This document shows positions 46,740 to 55,106 of a stretch of 64,000 nucleotides of DNA, piece by piece. A program made the translations under genes and the position numbers. The notes beneath the pieces are model-generated. The model made no database searches, was not told the origin of the DNA, and was given only the letters and a program-made list of their open reading frames with translations. How positions within the stretch are numbered: position 1 is the first letter of the stretch; every line of letters begins with the position of its first letter. Source of the DNA: an uncultured beta proteobacterium (GTDB lineage Bacteria > Pseudomonadota > Gammaproteobacteria > Burkholderiales > Rhodocyclaceae); the NCBI GenBank assembly GCA_903886975.1, contig CAISOB010000071.1, positions 1 to 64,000 on the forward strand, in the 5' to 3' direction.

Positions 46740-47981
46740 TCAATCGAGTACGTGCGACACCAGCCCGTCGGCAAGCTTCGGTTCGAACCAGGTCGACTTG
46801 GGCGGCATGACTTCGCCGGCATCGGCGACCGACATCAGTTCGGCCATCTGCGTCGGATACATGGCGAACGCGACTGCCATCTCGCCGCTGCTCACGCGGC
46901 GTTCGAGTTCGGCGAGACCGCGGATGCCGCCGACGCAGTCGATGCGCTTGTCGCGGCGCAGGTCGGCGATGCCGAGCACCGGGGCCAGGATCTGCTCGGA
47001 GAGTAACGAGACGTCGAGCCGGCGCACCGGGTCTTGCGCGGGGACGAGTTCCGGACGGATCGAAAGGTGATACCAGTGGCCGTCGAGGTACATGCCGAAG
47101 GTGCCGCTGCGCTCCGGTTTGACTGGCGTCGCCGATGCCCTGACCGTGCATCGCGCGCCGACCGCCGTGAGGAAGTCGCCGACGCTGTGACCATTGAGAT
47201 CGCGAATGACGCGGTTGTAATCCATGATGCGCATCTGCCGCGCCGGGAAGATGACTGCCAGAAAATATTCGGCCGAGTCTGGCCGGCCCTGGCCGCGCCG
47301 GGCGGCGGCGACACGCGAGGCTGCGGCCGAGCGGTGGTGTCCGTCGGCAATGTAGAGATTGTGCATCGTCGCCATGACGGCGCTGATGGCCGCGATGGCT
47401 TGCGTATTGTCGATCAGCCAGACCGTGTGGCGTATGCCGTCGTCGGCGGTGACATCGGCCACGGGTGCGCCGGTCGTGGCCTGCGAGATCAGGCGCTCGG
47501 CCTCCGCACTGTCGGGATGGACGAGCAGCACCGGCCCGGTCTGGGCGTTGAGCGCCTCGATCTGGCGAACGCGGTCGTCTTCCTTGTCCGGATGGGTGAA
47601 TTCGTGTTTGCGGATGCGGTTGCTGTCGTAATCGGCGACCGAGGCCGCGGCGATCAGGCCGGTCTGGGTGTGCCCGCCCATGACCAGCCGGTAGGCGTAA
47701 TAGCAGGGCCTGGCGTCGCGCACGAGGATGCCGGCCGCAATCAGCTTGCGGAGATTCTCGGCCGACTTGGCGTAGACCTCGGGTGCATAGTGGTCTAGGG
47801 ATTCGGGCAGATCGATCTCGGCCTTGGAAATGTGCAGGAAGGAATAGGGTTTGCCCGCCGCGCGCACTTTCGCTTCCGCACTGGAGAGAACGTCATAGGG
47901 TGGCGCGGCGACAGCGCTCGCCTGGTCGCTGCGCGGACGCAAGCCGGTGAATGGTCGGATCAGCGGGGCGGTGGCAGTCAA
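46740..47981 (-). CDS. DUF1015 family protein
   Basis: A 413-residue cytoplasmic protein of the DUF1015 family, with 'PFTGLRPRSDQASAVAAPPY' at the N-terminus, 'RKHEFTHPDKEDDR' in the middle and the histidine motif 'IADGHHRSAAASR'. The start is TTG at 47981: GGGAGAG precedes it at proper spacing and the family N-terminus begins there. No activity is established; the DGHHR motif suggests phosphate or metal chemistry. It lies 31 nt downstream of the DAHP synthase gene. Confidence 0.87.
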   Translation of the reverse strand: MTATAPLIRPFTGLRPRSDQASAVAAPPYDVLSSAEAKVRAAGKPYSFLHISKAEIDLPESLDHYAPEVYAKSAENLRKLIAAGILVRDARPCYYAYRLVMGGHTQTGLIAAASVADYDSNRIRKHEFTHPDKEDDRVRQIEALNAQTGPVLLVHPDSAEAERLISQATTGAPVADVTADDGIRHTVWLIDNTQAIAAISAVMATMHNLYIADGHHRSAAASRVAAARRGQGRPDSAEYFLAVIFPARQMRIMDYNRVIRDLNGHSVGDFLTAVGARCTVRASATPVKPERSGTFGMYLDGHWYHLSIRPELVPAQDPVRRLDVSLLSEQILAPVLGIADLRRDKRIDCVGGIRGLAELERRVSSGEMAVAFAMYPTQMAELMSVADAGEVMPPKSTWFEPKLADGLVSHVLD

Positions 47982-48012
47982 TGGTCTCTCCCGGTTATGT
48001 GGGCTGAAGGTT

Positions 48013-49104
48013 TCATGGGTTCCGATTTGGCAGCACGTCACGCAGCAGCGCGTCGGCGGCGCGCAGCATTTTTTCGGTGGTCTGCCAATCGACGCAGGCG
48101 TCGGTGACCGAGCAGCCATATTTGAGCTGTTTGAGGTTCGCGGGGATCGGCTGATTGCCGGCCTCGATATTCGATTCGATCATCACGCCGACCAGCGATC
48201 GGTTACCGAGACGGATCTGGTTGATAACATCGGTCATGACCAGCGGCTGCATGTCGGCGTTCTTGTAGCTGTTGGCGTGCGAACAGTCGACGATAATGTT
48301 CGCCGCGAGCCCGGCCTTGAGCAGCGCCTGCTCGGCCATCAGCACGCTGACCGTATCGTAATTCGGACGGCCGTCGCCGCCGCGCAGGACGAGGTGACCA
48401 TAGCGGTTGCCGCGCGTGCGCACGATCGCCGTGCGCCCCTGGCCGTTGATGCCGAGGAAGCTGTGCGGCCGCGAGGCCGAGAGGATGGCGTTGACGGCGA
48501 TACCGACGTCGCCGTTGGTTCCGTTCTTGAAGCCGACCGGCGTCGAGAGCCCTGAGGAAATTTCGCGATGCGTCTGCGATTCGGTGGTGCGCGCGCCGAT
48601 TGCGGTCCAGGCGATGAGATCGCCGAGGTATTGCGGCGATATCGGGTCGAGGGCCTCGGTGCCGGCCGGCAGGCCCGTTTCGGCGACATCGAGCAGGAAC
48701 TGACGCGCCTTGCGCATTCCGTCATCGACATGGAAGGAGTCGTCCATGTCGGGGTCATTGATGTAACCCTTCCAGCCGGTGGTCGTGCGCGGCTTCTCGA
48801 AATAGACGCGCATGACGACGAGCAGGGTGCCGCTCACTTCGTCGGCCAGGGTTTTGAGGCGGCGCGCGTAATCAAGGCCGGCCACCGGATCGTGGATCGA
48901 GCACGGGCCGACGACGACGACGAGGCGCGAATCCTTGCGTTCGAGAATCTTGCGCAGCGCTTCGCGCCCCTGTACCACGGTGCGTGCCGCAACATCCGAG
49001 AGCGGCACGCGGGCGTGGATCTCCTCGGGCGAAGGCATCGCGTCGAAGTCGAGAACATTGACGTTCTCGATGTCTGGGGTATTGCTGTTGTCCGGATGGC
49101 TCAT
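48013..49104 (-). CDS. aroG: 3-deoxy-7-phosphoheptulonate synthase, class I
   Basis: A 363-residue DAHP synthase that condenses phosphoenolpyruvate and erythrose 4-phosphate, the first step of aromatic amino acid biosynthesis. Active-site blocks are 'VVVGPCSIHDPVAGLDYARR', 'YFEKPRTTTGWKGYINDP', 'GFKNGTNGDV' and 'IVDCSHANSYKN'. The ATG at 49104 follows a GAGG site. Which aromatic amino acid feeds back on it (AroF/G/H) cannot be told from sequence alone, so the symbol is generic. Confidence 0.94.
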   Translation of the reverse strand: MSHPDNSNTPDIENVNVLDFDAMPSPEEIHARVPLSDVAARTVVQGREALRKILERKDSRLVVVVGPCSIHDPVAGLDYARRLKTLADEVSGTLLVVMRVYFEKPRTTTGWKGYINDPDMDDSFHVDDGMRKARQFLLDVAETGLPAGTEALDPISPQYLGDLIAWTAIGARTTESQTHREISSGLSTPVGFKNGTNGDVGIAVNAILSASRPHSFLGINGQGRTAIVRTRGNRYGHLVLRGGDGRPNYDTVSVLMAEQALLKAGLAANIIVDCSHANSYKNADMQPLVMTDVINQIRLGNRSLVGVMIESNIEAGNQPIPANLKQLKYGCSVTDACVDWQTTEKMLRAADALLRDVLPNRNP

Positions 49105-49415
49105 CGCTTGCCTCGGTAAATCCGCTGCGCCGGCACGGTCGGAGAACGCGCCAGTTGAAGAGAGCGATTTTACCCTGTCCGACGGGCTAGCGCTGCGAGA
49201 CCACAGCACTGCGGCGTAAAGAAAATGGAGCATTCCGGTTCAATCGGCGCCCGCTCGTGATTTGCCGATGCTAATATGCGAGCAGTCTTTCGAGCGTCTG
49301 GTACGCCCGGAATGCGGGGGGCGCACGCGGGCGGCATAAACGCCAAGGAAATTGGCTTACCCCATGTGCATAAGGAATAAGAAGGATTCGTGCCAGACGG
49401 CACGCGGGGGAATAC
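49105..49415. other. Divergent intergenic region, possible promoter for DAHP synthase
   Basis: About 310 bases between the leftward DAHP synthase gene and the large rightward gene. TAAAAT on the minus strand (49172-49167) is a plausible -10 for the synthase gene, with no good -35. TGCTAATAT near 49269-49277 could be an extended -10 for the rightward gene. No gene is recognised. Confidence 0.35.
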
Positions 49416-52400
49416 ATGCGCGCTATCATTCCATTTATCTCTCGGCGGCTTGTGATCGCGGCCTTTTTCGCACTGGGCCTGATGGCCAGCGGCACCGTCC
49501 TCGCCCAGGCGCCGCGAGCTGTCCCGGTAAGCAGGCTGCAGGAGGTTGCCGCATGGGACGCGAGTGGTCTGGGCGTCGGCATCCTGACCGACGTAACGGT
49601 CGCGAACAACAGTTTCTCCGGTAGACTGCACATGGAGAATGTTCCGGATGAACTTGCTCCCGAGATCGTCGGATTCAAGGCAGCTCAGCAGCGACAGTAC
49701 ACTCTGGCGCTGATCTATCCGGGCAAGAGCCTGGTGGCGCTTGTTCCCGCACTCAGGGACACGGCGGTTGCCGAGGCCGAGTGGCAGCAATTGCTGGTGC
49801 TGCTGACGCCGCCCGCGAACGCGGGCGCAAGCGTGGCCTTGCCGGCGCAGGTGGGGAAGGTGCGTATTCCCTACATTGGCGGAACGACAATCCAGCTCGC
49901 GTCCGGCGTGAAAGTCGTCGCGCACGCCCGGTTCAGCGGACAGACGGCGGCCTTGCTCAAGGCTTTCGGCGCGCCGTCGAACGAACTCGCTTTGTCCGGC
50001 AGGATAGATGCGCGCATGCTCAGCGGTGCCGGCTTGAAGAACGCGCCGCTGCAGAGCGAACTGATCAACGCAATGGACTTGCGGGCGGAAATGAAACCCC
50101 CGGCGTTTGCCCGCAAGCCGGCCTATCTGGTGTTCGGCGACAGCGCACTGGTGGTGAAGGGCGTTTCCGGCCGGATTGCCTCGGGAATCGCCACGAGCGT
50201 GAAGGTTAGCGTCGGCCGTGGCGTCAGCTTCGACAACGTGACCATCAATCGCGACCCCGTGGCCGGGGTGATATCGATCGCCAGCAGCGGCGTCAATCCG
50301 GGCGACGATTTCCTGACACTGGGCATTGCCGGCGCCGCGATCCGGCAGGTCGCTTTGCACGGACTGATCGACGAACACAAGGCAGCGAACGACAAGTTTT
50401 CCCTCGACGGTCAGTACGTGGTCGGCGGCAGCACGCCACGGCAGTTCAGTGCGACCCTGTCCGGCGGCACGCCGGCCCAGTACGCGGTAACGATGCACGC
50501 CGACACTACGCTGGGGCAGTTGCTCGGCTGGTCGGCGCCCGGTATCGACGCTCTGGTGCTCAAGGACGTCGCGTTCGGCAACGGTTATGCCGAGGGCATG
50601 CTGAGCCTCAAGGGCATCGACTTCACGGTTGCCGTGTTCAAAAGCCCAGCACAGGCAAAATACAACGCCGCCTTTCTTTCCGACGATACGCTCCGGCTGT
50701 CGCGCCTGATGAGCACGCTGCAGGGCACGCCGCTCGCGGATCTGGAACTCGTCCGCCCAGGCTTCGTGCTGGTGCCGCCGGAGAATGCCGGCAATGCCGT
50801 GAGACTGCCCGACGCGGTATTCCGGCACCTCGGGATGCCGACGGCCGACCTCAAGCCCGGCCTCAATCTGCTCTCCCGGGCGAATACCTATGGGGCGCTG
50901 GCGGATCTCTTGAGCAGCGCCGGCCTCTCTTCATCGCAGCTTGCGCTCACCGGCAGCCTGGACTCGGCCATCATCGCCGGTGCCGACGGTCCGTTGACTG
51001 AGGGCATCATCAATGCCACCAGCCTGCAGGCCGTCCTGCCCGTCGCGGCGCCGCCGCGCAAGCCGCCGTATCTAAGCTTCGGCGCGAGCGTGCTGGCCCT
51101 CAAGGGAATGTCCGGCAAGATCGCTTCGAGCATCAGTACCAGCCTCTCGGTGAATATTGCCGGCGGCGTGCGCTTCGACAAGGTCAGCATCAGCCGCGAT
51201 CCGGTGCAACGCCTCGTTTCCATCTCCAGCGCCATCGCCATATCGGGCGCCAAGGTCATCACCCTGCCGATCGCCGGAGCCGCCATCGGGCAAGTGGCCT
51301 TCAACGGGCTGATCGACGAGCAGACGGCGGCGAACGACAGATTCACGCTCGATGGCCAGTACGTGGTCGGCGGCAGCGTGCCGCGGGACTTCACGGCGAC
51401 CTTGTCGGGCGGCACGCCGGCCCAGTACGTGGTAACGATTTCCATGGATACACCGCTGGGCCAGTTGCTCGGCTGGCCGGCGCCGGGCCTCGACGCGCTC
51501 GTGCTCAAGGACGTTTCCTTCGGCAACGGCTATACCCAGGGCACGATCAGTCTGCACGGAATGAGTTTTAGCGCCGTGCTGTTCAAGGGCGCGGGGCAGA
51601 CGAAGTCGACCGCGGCTTTCCTCTCCGACGCCACCTTCTCCCTGCCGAAGCTGATGAGCGCGCTGCAGGGCACGCCGCTCGCCGATCTCGAACTCGCACG
51701 TCCCGGTTTCCTGCTGGTTCCGCCCGAAAATGCCGGCAAGGCCGTCAGACTGCCGGACGCGGTGGCGCGGCACGTTGGCGCGCCCGCTGTCGATTTGAGC
51801 AAGGGCCTCAACCTTATTGCCAATGGCATCGCCCATGGCGAGCTGGCGGCGCTCCTCGAGCGGCTCGGTATCAACCCCACGGGCTTGCCTGTCGCCGGTT
51901 CGCTTGATCCGGCCATTTTTGCCAACGCCGATGGCGCGGCGCTGGCCCAGCCCTTCCTCGACGCCCTCGATCTGCGCATTCCGATCGAGAAATTCTCGTT
52001 GCCGGGAGTCGCCCACAATGTTGGCGTCAGCAATGGCTATCTGGCCTTGAAAGGGATTACCGGCGGCATCGACGCCTCGGTCGCCGCCAATCTTGCGGTG
52101 ACTGCGGGCAGTGCCGCGCCTCTGGTCTTCAATACGCGCGCGCGCTTGCTCAAGACGACGGGCGGCAATGTGGTCGAGCTCGCCGGCGCCTACGCTGGCG
52201 CCTGGAACAAGCCCTTCGGCATCGGCTGGCTCGATGTACGCGAGGTTACGATCGCCGGCAGGCTGGGCGACACCCGTTCGCTGACGGTGGCCGGTACGAC
52301 GGATGTCGGCCGTGTGCACGACCTCAAGGTTTCGCTCGATCTCGCGAGCGGGAGCGATGGCGAGAGCGAGGTGGCGCTGCAACTGACGGGGGCCGACATC

Positions 52401-54899
52401 TCGCTCGCCGATATTCCGTCGCTCGCCTCGATTCCCCACGCCGGCGACCTGAAATTGCGCGACCTGCTGGTATCTACCCGCGCCGTCGGCGGCACGCTGA
52501 AGAGCGCCACGCTACCCCTGCTGCACGACGTGCAGGCCATCGCTTTCGAACTCTCGGGGCGCTGGAACCTGGCGGCGCTGCTTGGCGAAGTTCCGCTGTC
52601 AAGGCTGATGACGCTGCCTCCCTTCGCCCGTCCGGTTCTCGGCAAGCTGCAGCTTGGGCAGACCGCGCTCCTGCTCAGCCCGGTCGGGATCAGCGGCCGC
52701 CTCGCGGACCTGCCGGCGGCTGCCCGAGCGCATTTGCTCGGCATCTACGGCACGCCGCAGGCCACGCTGAGCACCGTCGCCGGGGTCAATGTCGTCACGC
52801 TGGTCGACCCGGTTTCGATGGGGCCGGCCGTCACCGCCTTTCTGCCGCCGGGCCAGAAACTGCTACTGCAGGGCAGTGCCGGTGGCGTGCTCGGTGGCGG
52901 AACGCCGTCGCTCGCGCTATCGGCCACGATTCCCGCGCTTGCCTTGCCGCCTGGCCTCGCTTTCATCAAACTTCCCGACAACGCGCGAACAGCGTTCTTC
53001 ATCAAGCTAACGCAGTCCGAGGCGAGCGCCGGCGTCGGCATCGACGCGATCATCAGTGCCCGCCTGAACAAGCAGACGGTCGACTTCGATTCGACGCTCG
53101 CCTTCGAACTCGATGAACAGGGTGGCGTCGCCGTCGACCTGCGCGGAAAATCGATCAATCCCTGGCGCAATGCCATGGGCATAAACGGATTCGCGCTGGA
53201 CCCGGGCACGCTGATCGAACTCAAGACCGCGGCAACATCCGAACAGACGCTGAGATTCGTCGCCAGGACGCGCATTGGATCGCGCCAAGCCGACGTTGCG
53301 GGCAGTGCCGTCATCGTGGGCGGCGTGGTTGACCAGGGGGCGTTCGAGGGCAAGCTCAGCGAGTTGACCCTGTCCGACGTGCTGGCGCTATACAGCGATG
53401 CCGTCCAGGCGGGCGGCGGTCAGCCGCCCAAGGCCGATGTTCCGGATGCCAGGCTGACCAATGTGGATTTTGCCTTCGCGTCGCCCGGCTTCAGCGCGCC
53501 CGAGATCGGTTTGCCCGAGGGCGGTATGCGCCTGGCGGGTGACCTGTGGTTCCTGCTCAAGGGCAAGCCCTTGACCCGGGCCAGGGCGCAGATATCGGAT
53601 AGCCGGCTCGTCATGAGCGGTGAGATCGCCGATTTCGCAATCGGCCCGGTGGCCATGAAAGGCAACAGCCTGGATATCCGCGCCCAGACCATTCCGCCGC
53701 TGCCGCCCCAGTTCAAGATTCGCGGCGAGGCGACCATCATGAACCGGCATGCCGTTGGCGAAATCGATGCGGGACTCGCTGAAACCGCCGTCGTGACCTC
53801 GCTCGATCTTGGCGGCCTGATCGACCTCGACGTTCACGCCAGCTTCGATACGCCGGCCGCGGGCCTCGATGCCGCCGCGCTCGCGTCGCACGACATGGCA
53901 TTGAACGGGCGCCTCAAATCCGATCTCGGCGCGTGGTTGCGCAGCGCCGGGAAAGAGGCCGTGAGCAAGGTCTTCGATTCTGTCGGCGGCGGCATCAGGA
54001 AGCTCGCCGGCGCCCTCGAGACCGCCAAAGCGCGGGTCGATACGCTCAAGGAGCAGATCCGCAAGGCGCGGGCGCGCGCGGATGCGGGAGCGGCGACGGT
54101 CGGCGAGCAGATCGCGCAGGCGCAGAAGAAGGTCGATGCGCTGGCCGGGCGGGTCAATTCGCTCAAGCGCGACGTCGGTTCGGCGAAGGGGGCGATCAAA
54201 CGCTGCGACTACTCGATCAAGATTTGTTACTGGTGGAACTGGAAGGGCCATTGCGTCAAGCACAAGGACGTGCCGGACGTCGCGCGCGATGCCGAGTGCG
54301 AGGTGAACAACGCACGGCATGCCGCGACGGTCGCCGTCGACGAGACGGCGCTGCAAGCGGCCCAGACGGCCAAGGCGGCGGCCGAGGCCGTATTGACCGG
54401 ACTCAGGAAAGGCGAAAAGGGGGCCGACATCGCCTCGCTCGACCCGGAGGTCATCGCGCTCGAAGCCACCTTGCTGACTGCCGATCTGGCGCTGGAGACA
54501 GCGCAAAAACTCGCGCAGGGGGCTGAATTGGGCGCCGATCAACTGGCCGCCGGGCTCAAGGCGCTCGAGCGTCTCGACGGCTTCACCTTGAGCGGCGCGA
54601 CGATCAGCGCAAGCATGCAGAAGGCAACTGCGGGCAAGCCGGTGGTACTCGGGCTGGAATTCGAAGTCGCAGGCAAAGCGCAACATTTGCGTCTGGCATT
54701 CAGCTTGAGGGACCCGGCCTACAACGCGAAGCAACTCGAAACGCTCGCGCTGCTCGTCGCCAAGGCCGAGGTCGAGGCTTTGCCCAACGCCGCGCCGGTG
54801 GTCAAGCATCTGCTCGGCGATGCGTTCAAAGACATGCACGATCAGGCCGTCAAGGAAGTCGACCGGGCGGCCAAGGACAACGGATTGGAAGCCGACTGA
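49416..54899 (+). CDS. Giant exported repeat protein of unknown family
   Basis: 1827 residues, with a signal peptide (about 1-31, ending VLAQAP) and a GGGGGA ribosome site. Three tandem units follow: about 41-365, 366-680 and 681 to about 910. Units two and three start with 'LGQLLGW' exactly 315 codons apart and share blocks such as 'LDGQYVVGGS', 'LSGGTPAQY', 'LQGTPLADLEL' and 'VPPENAG'. The middle (about 910-1510) is beta-rich and Leu/Gly-rich. Residues about 1512-1700 are coiled-coil with four cysteines (1597, 1604, 1613, 1628) and a 'CYWWNWKGHC' block. No sortase, autotransporter or type I secretion signal is visible. Probably periplasmic or surface-associated; I cannot assign a family or function. 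Confidence 0.8.
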   Translation: MRAIIPFISRRLVIAAFFALGLMASGTVLAQAPRAVPVSRLQEVAAWDASGLGVGILTDVTVANNSFSGRLHMENVPDELAPEIVGFKAAQQRQYTLALIYPGKSLVALVPALRDTAVAEAEWQQLLVLLTPPANAGASVALPAQVGKVRIPYIGGTTIQLASGVKVVAHARFSGQTAALLKAFGAPSNELALSGRIDARMLSGAGLKNAPLQSELINAMDLRAEMKPPAFARKPAYLVFGDSALVVKGVSGRIASGIATSVKVSVGRGVSFDNVTINRDPVAGVISIASSGVNPGDDFLTLGIAGAAIRQVALHGLIDEHKAANDKFSLDGQYVVGGSTPRQFSATLSGGTPAQYAVTMHADTTLGQLLGWSAPGIDALVLKDVAFGNGYAEGMLSLKGIDFTVAVFKSPAQAKYNAAFLSDDTLRLSRLMSTLQGTPLADLELVRPGFVLVPPENAGNAVRLPDAVFRHLGMPTADLKPGLNLLSRANTYGALADLLSSAGLSSSQLALTGSLDSAIIAGADGPLTEGIINATSLQAVLPVAAPPRKPPYLSFGASVLALKGMSGKIASSISTSLSVNIAGGVRFDKVSISRDPVQRLVSISSAIAISGAKVITLPIAGAAIGQVAFNGLIDEQTAANDRFTLDGQYVVGGSVPRDFTATLSGGTPAQYVVTISMDTPLGQLLGWPAPGLDALVLKDVSFGNGYTQGTISLHGMSFSAVLFKGAGQTKSTAAFLSDATFSLPKLMSALQGTPLADLELARPGFLLVPPENAGKAVRLPDAVARHVGAPAVDLSKGLNLIANGIAHGELAALLERLGINPTGLPVAGSLDPAIFANADGAALAQPFLDALDLRIPIEKFSLPGVAHNVGVSNGYLALKGITGGIDASVAANLAVTAGSAAPLVFNTRARLLKTTGGNVVELAGAYAGAWNKPFGIGWLDVREVTIAGRLGDTRSLTVAGTTDVGRVHDLKVSLDLASGSDGESEVALQLTGADISLADIPSLASIPHAGDLKLRDLLVSTRAVGGTLKSATLPLLHDVQAIAFELSGRWNLAALLGEVPLSRLMTLPPFARPVLGKLQLGQTALLLSPVGISGRLADLPAAARAHLLGIYGTPQATLSTVAGVNVVTLVDPVSMGPAVTAFLPPGQKLLLQGSAGGVLGGGTPSLALSATIPALALPPGLAFIKLPDNARTAFFIKLTQSEASAGVGIDAIISARLNKQTVDFDSTLAFELDEQGGVAVDLRGKSINPWRNAMGINGFALDPGTLIELKTAATSEQTLRFVARTRIGSRQADVAGSAVIVGGVVDQGAFEGKLSELTLSDVLALYSDAVQAGGGQPPKADVPDARLTNVDFAFASPGFSAPEIGLPEGGMRLAGDLWFLLKGKPLTRARAQISDSRLVMSGEIADFAIGPVAMKGNSLDIRAQTIPPLPPQFKIRGEATIMNRHAVGEIDAGLAETAVVTSLDLGGLIDLDVHASFDTPAAGLDAAALASHDMALNGRLKSDLGAWLRSAGKEAVSKVFDSVGGGIRKLAGALETAKARVDTLKEQIRKARARADAGAATVGEQIAQAQKKVDALAGRVNSLKRDVGSAKGAIKRCDYSIKICYWWNWKGHCVKHKDVPDVARDAECEVNNARHAATVAVDETALQAAQTAKAAAEAVLTGLRKGEKGADIASLDPEVIALEATLLTADLALETAQKLAQGAELGADQLAAGLKALERLDGFTLSGATISASMQKATAGKPVVLGLEFEVAGKAQHLRLAFSLRDPAYNAKQLETLALLVAKAEVEALPNAAPVVKHLLGDAFKDMHDQAVKEVDRAAKDNGLEAD
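49536..52145 (+). repeat. Coding tandem repeats within the giant exported protein gene
   Basis: Three copies of a roughly 945-nt module: about 49536-50510, 50511-51455 and 51456 to about 52145 (last copy incomplete). Copies two and three are in exact register and similar at DNA level in stretches such as GTACGTGGTCGGCGGCAGC. Copy one is more diverged and about ten codons longer, so copies two and three are the younger duplication. Confidence 0.8.
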
Positions 54900-55106
54900 T
54901 TAAGGCGCCGGATTCCCGTCACCGGCGGGCGCGGCGTGATCATGACCAGGTTGGCGGGAGAGGGGGTTGCGCGATTTGTAACGGTGTCGCCGCGAAGATC
55001 CGATCCATTGACGAGATAGGAGCGTAATACCTGGACAGAGAGCGGACTCCGCTCGTCGTCGACGAAGGTCGGCATCACGGACTTATTGCCGCCGCGGTGC
55101 GCGGAT

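Noticed and set aside
51072..52439. 455-codon leftward open frame opposite the giant repeat gene
   Set aside because: It repeats because the sense gene repeats; composition is that of an antisense frame.
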